DNA of 64,000 nucleotides, from contig CAKQDA010000008.1 in NCBI GenBank assembly GCA_934218695.1, forward strand, positions 25,762-89,761. The letters are read 5' to 3'. How positions within the stretch are numbered: position 1 is the stretch's first letter; every line of letters starts with the position of its first letter. The DNA is from an uncultured Succinivibrio sp. (lineage in GTDB: Bacteria; Pseudomonadota; Gammaproteobacteria; Enterobacterales; Succinivibrionaceae). A program made the translations under genes and the position numbers. A model generated the notes under the pieces. The model did no database searches, was not told the DNA's origin, and saw nothing but the letters and a program-made list of their open reading frames with translations. Shown piece by piece: positions 45,718 to 55,193 of the stretch.

Positions 45718-48339
45718 ATGAGAATACGAGCAACAGCGTTAGCAGTTCTGTTACAGACAATTGTGCTGTCAAATGTCTGCTCTGCACAGATTGAGCTTCC
45801 AGGCTACGTGGATCCACGTTTTGGCAAGCCAAGGTCAACGCTGTATGATTTAGTTACCGCAAAGCCGGAACCTGAGGAAATGTTCTGGCTTAAGGAATCT
45901 CTGTTTACCCCTTCAATTGTAGCTTCAGAAAAGAAAGCGGAAGTTCTTTTTGAAAGTAAAACTTCAGGAAAGGTAAAGCCTCCAAAGTCTCTTACAACCT
46001 TAAGCGATTCGCTGTCTGACTATGTGGATGCCAATACATCAAGCGTTCTTACCTATCTTTTTAAGGATTATTTAAAGAAAGGAAAAAACTACACCATACC
46101 TCTTATTGTAGATACAGACAAAAATCGCGATTCAGTGGGGTATGATGAACACTACTCCTTTGATTCGGTATGCTCGGGACTGGGTGTTTTAGAGGCTGAT
46201 CTGAAAGGAAAGTGTGTCAGAGAAAATGAAAGTTCCTTCGGTTTGATTGAAATCAACTATTCAAAAGATCTTGAACTGTACAAATCAAAACTGCAGTTAA
46301 AGCAGCTTCCTGACAATGGCATAAATGAATCATATTCCTTCAAGCTTTTAAGCTCTTTTCCTGCTTTACTCGGATTCCGTTCTGCACATGACAATACGGG
46401 TTTTTTAGGAATACTGACTTCTTTTGACAGGCTGATATATTCAGAAAAACTGGGGCGGTACATAAAGCCTGAAAACAGATTTTCCGAATTTGGAGAAGAC
46501 TGCTTTTACTCTTCATACGATAAGTGCGGACTCTATTTCGGAGGCCAAAATACCCAGCTGCTGTTAGGTCAGACTACAGAAACTCATGACAGGATCCCAT
46601 TCAGTAAAGATCTGAATCTTGGGATCCATTTCGGTTTTAAAAACAGGCCTTACCTGAATCTAAGAAATACCATTCTTTCAGATTCAACATTCATCAATTA
46701 CGGCTTTTACACACAGGCTGAACTGATGATGTTAAAAGATCTAGGATACAGCATAAATGACAGAGAGTTTTATTCAAACTCGCTGTATAAAAGCGGAACC
46801 AGGCTGAAAAGAAAATATGTTGTCCTAAATCAGGGATTCTATGCCTGGTCTGATGCAGATCATGATTACAACAAAGACCGTCCGTCAAGAATTCCGGTTT
46901 CAGTTGCAAGTCATGTTTACGGCAGCTATAACGATGTGGTTCAAAAAGGTACTATTGCAAGTATCGGTTACTCATCTGTAGGTATCAGAATAGACGGTTC
47001 ATACAACACAGTTACTGTGGATAAGAATGCATCCATCTATGAAAACGGCATAGGATCGAGCGGTATAGCAGTAACATACGGCAGAGACAACATAGTAAAC
47101 ATAGACGGTACAGTACAGGCCAGTTCTGAAGACGGAGTTGCCCTAAGATTTGATTTTGGCTCAAATGTACTTTCTGATATGCGTGAGTATCAGGGATCAT
47201 ACAGAAGAGTCAGAACCTATGATGCACAGCGACATATTCTGACAAGAGAAAAAGCTCAGTCTGTCAGTGCACCTGAGGAAATCAGAGGACCTCTTGTATC
47301 AGAACTCAACATCAGAGGATCAGTTTCCGGCAGAAAAAATTCCATCTATATTGATGAATCAGCTCATGTAAAGCAGATTAATTTCATGAACAGAGCAAAG
47401 GTTAACGGTAATATCACCTCAAACTGGGAAGCATATACGGTTGACAATGGCAGAACCTTTTACGCAAATCATAAAAATCATGCACTGCTGCCAGGAATTT
47501 TACAGTTTGATACGCCATTTACCCCTATTAATGCCTATGAGGTCAGAAAGAAACTCTCATCGCTGTACACCAATGTGAATTTTGGAGTGAAAACTGCTGA
47601 TTCCTCACTGGAAAACAAGCTTCTGCGATATGTTCCTGATAAGAAGTCGTCAGTGGTTATAGATGGCGATATTTCAGGTAAGACCCTGATGCTGTCAGCC
47701 TTTGGCGGACACACCAACATCAGAGGCTCGCTGGATGTAAAACGCCTGTATATAGGTGATTCTGTTGTTAATTTCAAGGGAGCAAAAAAAGGATATAACA
47801 TTGTCGAGGATCTTGAAATAAGCCGTGGAGGTCAGCTTGATCTTTCAAACGGGATCCCTGACACATTTGTAGTGATAAAAAATGCCGTGATTTCAGGTAA
47901 GGGTGTAATCTGTGTGGATATTGACAAGCAGGGCAATATTCTTGACAGAGTCGAAACCGAGAATGGTTTCAGTGCTCATGACTCAACTGTAAATCTCGAA
48001 CCTGGATTATCCTATAACGATATTAAGAGTTATCAGTCTGATCCTAAGGCTTTATTAAGGCTGATGAATACTTTTAACAGGAAAGCCAATGAACTTTTAA
48101 ATCCGTATGGTGTAAGTTCAAAATTTCCAAAGCACATCTGGTACATACAGGGTGATATGGGAAGAAAGGTAAGCTGCTCTTCACGCGGATGTCATCTTGG
48201 TGACTTTGTGAACAGTTATTCAAAATCAGCTGAAGAACTTCCTCTATGGCGCTATATTCTAAGCTTTACAGGGTGTATCTTAATGTTAATGCTGTCAGTT
48301 CTGATCCTCAGAAAGACAGGAACCGGACGATTCGGTTAA
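45718..48339 (+). CDS. Large exported passenger-like protein with a C-terminal membrane anchor
   Basis: An 873-residue protein with an N-terminal signal peptide (about residues 1-23, ending CSA) and a single hydrophobic segment near the C-terminus (WRYILSFTGCILMLMLSVLIL) followed by a basic tail. Residues about 325-500 (INYGFYTQAELMMLKDLGY, GIRIDGSYNTV, GIAVTYGRDNIVNIDG) resemble a module I recall from autotransporter passenger domains. The repeated G-x-x-N-x-I/V strands through residue 760 suggest a right-handed beta-helix. No C-terminal 12-strand beta-barrel is present, so it cannot be a classical autotransporter; it may stay anchored to a membrane. Function unknown; the pairing with the L,D-transpeptidase suggests envelope attachment. 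Confidence 0.7.
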   Translation: MRIRATALAVLLQTIVLSNVCSAQIELPGYVDPRFGKPRSTLYDLVTAKPEPEEMFWLKESLFTPSIVASEKKAEVLFESKTSGKVKPPKSLTTLSDSLSDYVDANTSSVLTYLFKDYLKKGKNYTIPLIVDTDKNRDSVGYDEHYSFDSVCSGLGVLEADLKGKCVRENESSFGLIEINYSKDLELYKSKLQLKQLPDNGINESYSFKLLSSFPALLGFRSAHDNTGFLGILTSFDRLIYSEKLGRYIKPENRFSEFGEDCFYSSYDKCGLYFGGQNTQLLLGQTTETHDRIPFSKDLNLGIHFGFKNRPYLNLRNTILSDSTFINYGFYTQAELMMLKDLGYSINDREFYSNSLYKSGTRLKRKYVVLNQGFYAWSDADHDYNKDRPSRIPVSVASHVYGSYNDVVQKGTIASIGYSSVGIRIDGSYNTVTVDKNASIYENGIGSSGIAVTYGRDNIVNIDGTVQASSEDGVALRFDFGSNVLSDMREYQGSYRRVRTYDAQRHILTREKAQSVSAPEEIRGPLVSELNIRGSVSGRKNSIYIDESAHVKQINFMNRAKVNGNITSNWEAYTVDNGRTFYANHKNHALLPGILQFDTPFTPINAYEVRKKLSSLYTNVNFGVKTADSSLENKLLRYVPDKKSSVVIDGDISGKTLMLSAFGGHTNIRGSLDVKRLYIGDSVVNFKGAKKGYNIVEDLEISRGGQLDLSNGIPDTFVVIKNAVISGKGVICVDIDKQGNILDRVETENGFSAHDSTVNLEPGLSYNDIKSYQSDPKALLRLMNTFNRKANELLNPYGVSSKFPKHIWYIQGDMGRKVSCSSRGCHLGDFVNSYSKSAEELPLWRYILSFTGCILMLMLSVLILRKTGTGRFG

Positions 48340-48451
48340 TCTACTTTTACACTCTGAAAATACTGAACCTATATATACGTCTGTCATCAGAAATGATAAA
48401 AGCACAAAGCCTAACGTGGCAGGTGTAAAGATAAACTGTCAGGAGAATTGT

Positions 48452-49480
48452 GTGAGCAGTGCGGATAAAGCCGGCAACGAACTTGATGAAGGATATTTCG
48501 ATCTCCGAGAGGTGCTCACTGAGGATGATATCAGAGCAATTTTCTCTCATATTTATTCTTCACGTTCAAAAAAAACAACTTCCTATAAATTTGCCTTAAT
48601 CAATGCCATTTTATGCAATCTTGCAAATGTAGATAAGACTTTGAGTCTGTCTTTTGATACAGTTTTTTATTATTTTGCACAGTCCTACTGGAATATCATC
48701 GTCCATTCAGGCATAAGACCTGCCAGAAAAGATCATATTGCCTCTATTTACAGAATCATTGATGAATTAAGTCACAAACTTGACATTAACGAGCCTTTGC
48801 CGTTTGAATCACTGTCAGAAAATAACTGCCGCACAGTTGTAAAAAAAGTAATGTCAGATGCTAAAAAGTATGTAATCGGTGCACTGTTTGGAGACTCTAT
48901 GCACACCTTCTACAGTTTTAGCAAGAAAGATGAGGTTATAACGCTCAATCCTGTGGTATATCAGTATCTTCTGAAGAACAAGACTCTGATTGAAAAGGTA
49001 AACTTTCTTGAATGGACAAAATACCTTTTAGACAATGAACTTGATGAGGAAAATCCAAAGAACGTTATAGACACGCTGACTCTTTCAACCAAACGCTATA
49101 ATTTAAGCTCATTCCAGAAGATCCTTTATGATGAGCTCAATGAACACTGCTGTTTTTACTGTAAAAAGATCCTCAAAGACTCTGAGGTCCACGTGGATCA
49201 CTTTATACCATGGTCATTTATTAAGGATGATCAGCTGTGGAACTTTGTTATAAGCTGTTCACACTGTAATGAGAGTAAGAATGACAGACTTGCACCAGAA
49301 AAAGAGCTGCAGGATCTTATTGACAGAAATAAGGATATTATAGAGATGCAGCAGAAAAATATGCTGTCTCACAAGGACGTCAGTCTCATCAATACAGATG
49401 AATATGACAGTTCAACCTTAAAGCGCTTTTATCATATTGCTAGAATGAACGGTTTTGAGCTGTGGCATAAGAAAAACTAA
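48452..49480 (+). CDS. HNH endonuclease domain protein
   Basis: 342 residues from the GTG at 48452, which has AGGAG with a 6-base spacer; longer in-frame starts lack one. The C-terminal third is an HNH nuclease with zinc-binding cysteines: CCFYCKKIL near residue 230, VHVDHFIPWSF (catalytic His) and SCSHCNESKNDRL. The N-terminal two thirds are helical and unrecognised (YFAQSYWNIIV). Such proteins occur alone or in restriction/defence contexts; the adenine methylases are 22 kb away, so no pairing is implied. It converges with lnt. Confidence 0.75.
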   Translation: MSSADKAGNELDEGYFDLREVLTEDDIRAIFSHIYSSRSKKTTSYKFALINAILCNLANVDKTLSLSFDTVFYYFAQSYWNIIVHSGIRPARKDHIASIYRIIDELSHKLDINEPLPFESLSENNCRTVVKKVMSDAKKYVIGALFGDSMHTFYSFSKKDEVITLNPVVYQYLLKNKTLIEKVNFLEWTKYLLDNELDEENPKNVIDTLTLSTKRYNLSSFQKILYDELNEHCCFYCKKILKDSEVHVDHFIPWSFIKDDQLWNFVISCSHCNESKNDRLAPEKELQDLIDRNKDIIEMQQKNMLSHKDVSLINTDEYDSSTLKRFYHIARMNGFELWHKKN

Positions 49481-49511
49481 ACGCATTCATTTCTTAATCT
49501 GTCCTGAGACT

Positions 49512-49565
49512 CAGAGTAACGCAATCTCATCTGGTAGGTACCTGATGAAAACTGTCGTTACTCTG
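49512..49565. terminator. Long hairpin between convergent HNH and lnt genes
   Basis: CAGAGTAACG (49512-49521) pairs exactly with CGTTACTCTG (49556-49565), and inner arms TCATCTGG and CCTGATGA can also pair. No long T-run follows. It is probably a shared transcription barrier for the convergent genes. Confidence 0.45.
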
Positions 49566-49570
49566 TAAAA

Positions 49571-51166
49571 TCATGGTCTTATAAGCTTATTCATCTGTTC
49601 CTGAATCTGGTCTGGTTTTCTTACAAGTCCGTAAATACCGAACATTACAAGTAGGGCAATAATTATTAGAACTCCATAATTTCCAAAACTGCTGTAAGGA
49701 CTCTGACCTGCTACAGGTGTGAATGTAAAATCAACTGATCCTGCCACATCTGACGGCATTATCTTTTCAACTTTTCCAAACTGGTTTATATATGCAGTGA
49801 TACCACTGTTAGTGTCTCTCAACATTGGTTTCTGTAGCTCAAGTGATCTCATTCTTGCAATATTCAAATGCTGTACAGGAGCTTTGGTAGGGCCAAACCA
49901 GGAGTCATTTGAGAGCATTACTATGGCGTTTGTTTTATCTGAATCCATAGCTTTTACAGTTTCAGGAAATATTGCCTCATAGCAGATGGCCGGAGTGAAC
50001 TGTAAACCTTTGACTCTGACAGGCTCCTGGACCATATTTCCATATGAGAAACTGGAATTAGGAATTACAAAGATCGAACCTAGCGGTCTTAACAGCTTTG
50101 CAAAAGGAACAATCTCGCCGAAAGGTACCAGCTCTCTCTTGTTGTACGGAGTAATTGAGAGAACATCATCTGTTTCTCCTAATGCAATGATTGAATTGTA
50201 AGCATGAAGTCCGGCATCGGGAGTTGAGAGAATACCGGTGATAAGAGTGCTTTCCTTATCTTTAAAGGCATTATTCAAATCCTCAACTAAAGCTGTTCCG
50301 TATTCAAGGGCAAAGGGCAGAGCAGATTCTGGCCAGATGACAAGACGGTCTTTTTCAATTTTATCCTTTGTAAGATCCCAGTAGGTTGCAACCACCTCTC
50401 TGGTTTTAGAACCGTCATTCCTTACCTGCTGTTCGATGTTTCCCTGCACCATGGTAACTTCAATGTTCTTTAGCGGTGTTACGAAGCTTATTCCCTCTAA
50501 AAAGATCCCCAGAAGTAAAATTACAGCGGCGACAGGCAGGAACAGAAATCTGCGCAGAGCAGTAAGCGCAATTGCGCCTGACATAATATAAATCAGTGCA
50601 CAGATACCTCTTACGCCAATAAAAGGTGCATAGTTCTTTAAAGGTCCGTCAACACAGCTGTAGCCTGGATACAACCATGGAAAACCTGACAGAAACCAGC
50701 CTGTAAAGAAATCTCCTGCAGTGAATGCTACAGGCATAAAGCAGATTAAAAAAACTGCAGTTCTGCCTTTTGAAAGGTAAAAGGCTATGGTATTTAAAAC
50801 AGAATATGGCAGTGCGATATAAAAGATGCTGAATACAATGATTACAAAGTTGGACAGCACAGCTGGAAGTTCACCAAAACCTTCCATAACAAAATTAAGC
50901 CATGAAAGTGAAACGGTCGCATAGGTACTATAAAAGATAAGAGTTGTAAAAAAAACTTTCTTTTTCGATTCTGCTGCAGATAACAGCATCATTAAAAATG
51001 AGTATGCCAGTACTGCAGTAGGCCAGATTTCAGATGGAGCCAGAGCACAGCTTAAGAGTACACCTAAAACAAGAGCACAAAGGGCTCCTCCCCATTTACT
51101 GTTTACTAGGCTCAAAAGTCTTGAGCCATCCAGCGCATTCATTAAAAAGAGGATAATTTTAAACAT
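49571..51166 (-). CDS. lnt: Apolipoprotein N-acyltransferase
   Basis: Inner-membrane enzyme adding the third acyl chain to lipoproteins. Eight or so membrane helices surround a periplasmic nitrilase-fold domain. Catalytic triad: Glu in VIWPESALPFA near residue 278, Lys in NKRELVPFGE near 343 and Cys in PAICYEAIFPE near 395. 531 residues. Last gene of miaB-ybeZ-ybeY-corC-lnt, as in E. coli, but separated from corC by a strong hairpin. Confidence 0.95.
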   Translation of the reverse strand: MFKIILFLMNALDGSRLLSLVNSKWGGALCALVLGVLLSCALAPSEIWPTAVLAYSFLMMLLSAAESKKKVFFTTLIFYSTYATVSLSWLNFVMEGFGELPAVLSNFVIIVFSIFYIALPYSVLNTIAFYLSKGRTAVFLICFMPVAFTAGDFFTGWFLSGFPWLYPGYSCVDGPLKNYAPFIGVRGICALIYIMSGAIALTALRRFLFLPVAAVILLLGIFLEGISFVTPLKNIEVTMVQGNIEQQVRNDGSKTREVVATYWDLTKDKIEKDRLVIWPESALPFALEYGTALVEDLNNAFKDKESTLITGILSTPDAGLHAYNSIIALGETDDVLSITPYNKRELVPFGEIVPFAKLLRPLGSIFVIPNSSFSYGNMVQEPVRVKGLQFTPAICYEAIFPETVKAMDSDKTNAIVMLSNDSWFGPTKAPVQHLNIARMRSLELQKPMLRDTNSGITAYINQFGKVEKIMPSDVAGSVDFTFTPVAGQSPYSSFGNYGVLIIIALLVMFGIYGLVRKPDQIQEQMNKLIRP

Positions 51167-51213
51167 ATACAGCTCTATGTCCTGGGTTAGAAATCAAATT
51201 CGTAATATGTCAT

Positions 51214-51244
51214 ATTAAAAAGCTGCACGTATGCAGCTTTTATG
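51214..51244 (-). terminator. Hairpin terminator between corC and lnt
   Basis: AAAAAGCTGCA and TGCAGCTTTT form a stem around CGTA with T-runs in both directions. On the minus strand it would end or attenuate the corC transcript before lnt. Confidence 0.75.
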
Positions 51245-51278
51245 ATCAGTGACAGTTATAAAAGACAGTCTGACGCCT

Positions 51279-52133
51279 TTATTCCTCATCAGTCTTTTCG
51301 TTTATCTGAAGTTCAAGGAGGTGAACTCTTCTTTCATTTGCCTCAAGAACCTTAAAGTGAAAATTCCTGATATCTATGCATTCGCCGACTTTTGGAAATT
51401 TACCCAGAACATGGGTAACCAGACCTGCCACAGTATCAACATCTGCAAGTGTGTCAAGATCAGACTTGAAGTATTCGTCGAATTCCTCAAGTGGGGTAAG
51501 TCCGTTGATAATATAGGAACCGTTATCCTTGCTTCTGATGATATTCTCTGAATTTACTTTTGTATCATATTCATCGTCGATATCGCCGACAATGATTTCG
51601 AGAATATCCTCAATGGTAACAAGACCGGAAACACCACCAAACTCATCAACTACAATTGCAATATGGAAGCGGTTCTGCTGGAACTCTTTGAGCATGGAAT
51701 TAACATGCTTGGCCTCAGGCACTATTACAGGACTTCTCAGAAGTGATCTGATACCGCCGGACAAAGTCTTAAGACCTGCCGTATAGGGAATAAGATCTTT
51801 TGCTAACAGAATACCAACCACATGATCTTTGTCTTCACTGATGACAGGATAACGGGAGTGGCCATGGTCTAAAACAACTTTTGCTACTTCCTCTAAAGAG
51901 GCATTGACATTGATTGTCACAATCTCTGAGCTTGGGATCATTACATCTGAAACACGCAGACGGTTGATATCAAAGATACCCTGGATCATGTCCTCAGTGT
52001 CTTCATCAATCACATCATTTTCAGATGCCTCATGAATTACCTGCTCAAGTTCATTCTGATTTGATGGTTCTCCCTTTTTAGAGAATAATTTTGATAAAAA
52101 TGACCCATGCTCATCATCATGACTGTCGTTCAT
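51279..52133 (-). CDS. corC: CorC/YbeX CBS-domain protein
   Basis: Cytoplasmic protein linked to magnesium/cobalt efflux and ribosome homeostasis. Contains two CBS domains (RVSDVMIPSSEIVTIN near residue 75 and VNSMLKEFQQNRFHIAIVVDEFGG near 150) and a C-terminal CorC_HlyC domain (NGSYIINGLTPLEEF). 284 residues from the ATG at 52133 with AAAGGA upstream. An in-frame extension to 52292 overlaps ybeY and a palindrome and looks non-coding. Order ybeY-corC-lnt is conserved. Confidence 0.94.
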   Translation of the reverse strand: MNDSHDDEHGSFLSKLFSKKGEPSNQNELEQVIHEASENDVIDEDTEDMIQGIFDINRLRVSDVMIPSSEIVTINVNASLEEVAKVVLDHGHSRYPVISEDKDHVVGILLAKDLIPYTAGLKTLSGGIRSLLRSPVIVPEAKHVNSMLKEFQQNRFHIAIVVDEFGGVSGLVTIEDILEIIVGDIDDEYDTKVNSENIIRSKDNGSYIINGLTPLEEFDEYFKSDLDTLADVDTVAGLVTHVLGKFPKVGECIDIRNFHFKVLEANERRVHLLELQINEKTDEE

Positions 52134-52164
52134 ATCTGTTCCTTTTGCTCTGTGTTCTGTCCTA

Positions 52165-52192
52165 TCAGTCTTACTGTTAACAGTAAGACTGA
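52165..52192. promoter_or_regulatory. Perfect 28-bp palindrome between ybeY and corC
   Basis: TCAGTCTTACTGTT is followed at once by its exact reverse complement AACAGTAAGACTGA. No T-run follows on the minus strand, so it is not a terminator for ybeY. It could be a protein-binding site, a cruciform or an mRNA-processing hairpin about 30 bases before the corC start. Confidence 0.6.
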
Positions 52193-52251
52193 ATTTTATC
52201 TTAATAAAATAACTGTGTCTCTGGAGATATTTCTGTCGGAATGTCTTATCA

Positions 52252-52722
52252 TCAGTCTGTTTCGTAGGGATTTTTAAATCCAAGTTCTGCAAGAGCTCTG
52301 ATCTCCAGCGGTTCCATTACCTGAGCATCACTTTCTTTGATGTGATCATAGCCGATTAAGTGCAGACATCCGTGAATGATTAAATGGCAGAAATGCTCTT
52401 CAAGAGTTTTATTCTGTTCTTTGCATTCGCGCTCTAAAACCTCTTTGCAGATCACAAGATCTCCGATAATAGGAAGCTCCTCAATTCCTTCAGGCATTTC
52501 GAAAGGGAAAGACAGAATATTTGTCGGTCTGTCCACATGCCTGTAGGTTCTGTTGAGATCATGAATTTCATCGCTGTCCACCATACGTATGGTAAGTTCA
52601 GAGTCTTTGTTTCTGCCTCCTGTGATGAGGGCGGTTTTAGCCCACAAGGTCATCTTTTCAAGACTTGGATATGATTCTAAAGGTTCATCTGTAGCAATCT
52701 GCAGGTCAATATCAACTTCCAT
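52252..52722 (-). CDS. ybeY: Endoribonuclease YbeY
   Basis: Metal-dependent RNase for 16S rRNA 3'-end maturation and 70S quality control. HLIIHGCLHLIGYDH near residue 115 is the three-His zinc motif (HGxLHLxGYDH). TNILSFPFE near residue 67 and ADxEIxxLN-like VDSDEIHDLNRTYR near 48 are also present. 156 residues. It starts immediately after the ybeZ stop. Confidence 0.96.
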   Translation of the reverse strand: MEVDIDLQIATDEPLESYPSLEKMTLWAKTALITGGRNKDSELTIRMVDSDEIHDLNRTYRHVDRPTNILSFPFEMPEGIEELPIIGDLVICKEVLERECKEQNKTLEEHFCHLIIHGCLHLIGYDHIKESDAQVMEPLEIRALAELGFKNPYETD

Positions 52723-53802
52723 TTAAGACTCCATGTCAGAATTCTCTTTATTCATGGCTTTTGTCATCTGCTCCTTCAATCTTGTCTGTTCTCTGTCATA
52801 AGCATCATAGGCGTTGACAATGGCAGCGACAACCGGGTGACGAACTACATCACCTGATTCAAAGAAGGTAAAACCGATTTCCGGCAGTGAGTGCAAAACC
52901 TCAACTGCCTGTTTTAGGCCGGAGCGTACATTTCTTGGTAAATCTATCTGACTTGGATCACCTGTAATTACCGCTCTTGAGTTGAATCCGATACGTGTCA
53001 GAAACATTTTCATCTGTTCTACTGTTGTATTCTGTGCCTCATCGAGAATAATGAAGGAATCATTTAAAGTGCGACCTCTCATATAGGCTAAAGGTGCAAT
53101 TTCAATGATTTGTCTTTCAATGAGCTTTTCAACCTTCTCAAAGCCGAGCATCTCAAAGAGCGCGTCATAGAGTGGTCTTAAGTACGGATCAACCTTCTGT
53201 GACAGATCTCCTGGCAGGAAACCTAATTTTTCACCGGCTTCAACTGCAGGACGGGTAAGAATGATCCTGCGGACTTCATTGCGCTCTAAAGCATCAACAG
53301 CTGCAGCTACTGCAAGATAGGTTTTACCGGTACCTGCAGGTCCGATGCCGAAACTTACGTCATGAGCATTGATCTTGGTGATATAGTCTGACTGATTTGA
53401 GGTTCTGGCTTTTACAAAACCTCTTCCGGTCTTGAAGTTATTGGCCTTATGGTACAGGGAATTTACAGAACCTTTTGATTCATCATTTTCATAATCGTGC
53501 TCGTCATTTTCGACATGAGAGAACTCGGTGATGGCAAGATGAACCATATCAGGTGTCACTTCAGAAGGTTTTTTTGTGCCCTTGAGAGGAGCTGTGTCAA
53601 TATAAAGACTCTTAACCAGTTTTTCAGCCTTTTTGACCTTTGAAGGTGCTCCCTCAATATGGAAGTGAGCTCCAGAGTAGGTGATTTTTACCCCAAGTCT
53701 TTTATCTATCTGTTTTAGATTCTCATCTTCAGGTCCGACCAGATAGGCAATTCTGTCCTTACTGTCAGGTTCAAGTGAAAAATCTGTAACAATGTTATTC
53801 AT
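52723..53802 (-). CDS. ybeZ: PhoH-like ATPase YbeZ
   Basis: RNA-associated ATPase that works with YbeY. Walker A FGIGPAGTGKTYLAVA near residue 155; AGEKLGFLPGDLSQKVDPYLRPLYD near 195; Walker B SFIILDEAQNTT near 250 and SRAVITGDPSQIDLP near 280. An N-terminal KH-like segment (about 20-70) is seen. 359 residues, directly abutting ybeY and 17 bases after miaB. Confidence 0.96.
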   Translation of the reverse strand: MNNIVTDFSLEPDSKDRIAYLVGPEDENLKQIDKRLGVKITYSGAHFHIEGAPSKVKKAEKLVKSLYIDTAPLKGTKKPSEVTPDMVHLAITEFSHVENDEHDYENDESKGSVNSLYHKANNFKTGRGFVKARTSNQSDYITKINAHDVSFGIGPAGTGKTYLAVAAAVDALERNEVRRIILTRPAVEAGEKLGFLPGDLSQKVDPYLRPLYDALFEMLGFEKVEKLIERQIIEIAPLAYMRGRTLNDSFIILDEAQNTTVEQMKMFLTRIGFNSRAVITGDPSQIDLPRNVRSGLKQAVEVLHSLPEIGFTFFESGDVVRHPVVAAIVNAYDAYDREQTRLKEQMTKAMNKENSDMES

Positions 53803-53819
53803 GACTTAATTTGCCTTGT

Positions 53820-55187
53820 CTAATTTGATTTAACCAGCTGTCCTTTTAAGGTATGAGCAATTACTGATGTTATCTTTACATCGACCATATGGCCCACCAG
53901 GGATAGAGGGCCTTTAAACACTACAATACGGCCTGAAGAGGAACGAGACTTTAATTCGCTCTCGTCTTTTCTTGAGGTGCCTTCAACAAGACATCTCTGG
54001 ACAGTACCGAGGAAGGACTGTGTGTATTCTGATGCCAGTTCCTCAAGTCTGTTCTGCAGTCTGTAAAGACGTTGCATCTTTACTTCCTTTGGTACAGGAT
54101 CTTCAAGTTCAGCTGCAGGGGTTCCAGGTCTTACTGAGTATACAAAGGAGAAACTCTGGTCGAATCTTACTTTATCTACGACCTTCATAGTCTCTTCAAA
54201 ATCTTCGTCTGTCTCTCCTGGAAATCCTACAATGAAGTCAGATGAAATATGAACTGTAGGCCTTGCCTCACGTAATTTTCTTATAAGCTCAATATACTCT
54301 GCTGCCGTGTACCTTCTGTGCATAGCCTGTAAAATTCTGTCTGATCCTGACTGAATAGGTACGTGGATGGAATCTGAGATCACATCAAGATCATGCACTG
54401 CCTTGATAATGTCATCTGTAAAGTCCATAGGATTTGAGGTGGTAAATCTTATTCTTTCCACTCCGGGAAGAGCAGCAATTTCATACAGTAAAGATGAGAA
54501 GTTGCAGACAGTACCGTCAGCGTTCAGTCCATGATATGAATTTACGTTCTGACCGAGTAAATGGATCTCTAAAACTCCGTTTGAAATGTGGTTTACACAT
54601 TCATCGAGAATATCCTGTACCGGGCGGGACTGTTCTTCACCTCTGGTATATGGGACAATACAGTAGGTGCATTTGTTTGAGCAGCCTTCCATAATGGTTA
54701 CAAAAGCGCTAGGACCTACAGGACCTGACTCTGGCATATAGTCAAACTTGTCTATGGCGTCTGCTGTAACATCCACTACAGGTTTACCTGTTGCAGTAAA
54801 CTGACCTATCATCTGAGGCAGGCGGTGAATTGTTCTTGGTCCGAAAATGATATTAACGCTTCGGTCAAGTTCGAGGATCTGCTCTGCAAGCTCTGAACCT
54901 ACACAACCGCCAAGTGCAATAATGGTGTTTTCGTCTATGTCGCCTGTGTGTCGCCATGAGGCAATCTGGTTGAATACCTTGTCTTCGGCTTTAGCTCTTA
55001 CAGCACAGGTAACCAGAACCACGATGTCGGCATCCTTTGGGGAACTTACCTGCGCAAAACCTGCAGCAGTTAAAAGATCCTTAATTCGTCCTCCGTCATA
55101 AACGTTCATCTGACAGCCCCAGACTTCCACATAGAAGGAGCCTAACTGCATTTTTAAATTTTCTTTTAGGGTGGTTGTAATATTCAT
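53820..55187 (-). CDS. miaB: tRNA-2-methylthio-N6-isopentenyladenosine synthase
   Basis: Radical SAM methylthiotransferase modifying A37 of tRNAs. The N-terminal domain carries the auxiliary-cluster cysteines (VWGCQMNVYDGGRI, VTCAVRAKAEDKVF, ALGGCVG). The radical SAM motif is EGCSNKCTYCIVPYTRG near residue 170, and there is a C-terminal TRAM domain (RCLVEGTSRKDE onward). 455 residues. The start at 55187 is only 6 bases after the fic stop, with a poor ribosome site, so its translation may be coupled to fic. Confidence 0.95.
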   Translation of the reverse strand: MNITTTLKENLKMQLGSFYVEVWGCQMNVYDGGRIKDLLTAAGFAQVSSPKDADIVVLVTCAVRAKAEDKVFNQIASWRHTGDIDENTIIALGGCVGSELAEQILELDRSVNIIFGPRTIHRLPQMIGQFTATGKPVVDVTADAIDKFDYMPESGPVGPSAFVTIMEGCSNKCTYCIVPYTRGEEQSRPVQDILDECVNHISNGVLEIHLLGQNVNSYHGLNADGTVCNFSSLLYEIAALPGVERIRFTTSNPMDFTDDIIKAVHDLDVISDSIHVPIQSGSDRILQAMHRRYTAAEYIELIRKLREARPTVHISSDFIVGFPGETDEDFEETMKVVDKVRFDQSFSFVYSVRPGTPAAELEDPVPKEVKMQRLYRLQNRLEELASEYTQSFLGTVQRCLVEGTSRKDESELKSRSSSGRIVVFKGPLSLVGHMVDVKITSVIAHTLKGQLVKSN

Positions 55188-55193
55188 GTTTTT

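Noticed and set aside
24973..49480. A restriction-modification system made of the methylases and the HNH nuclease
   Set aside because: The genes are about 22 kb apart with core genes between, and nothing links them.
52134..52292. N-terminal extension of corC upstream of 52133
   Set aside because: It overlaps ybeY, crosses a palindrome and precedes a good ribosome site for the standard CorC start.
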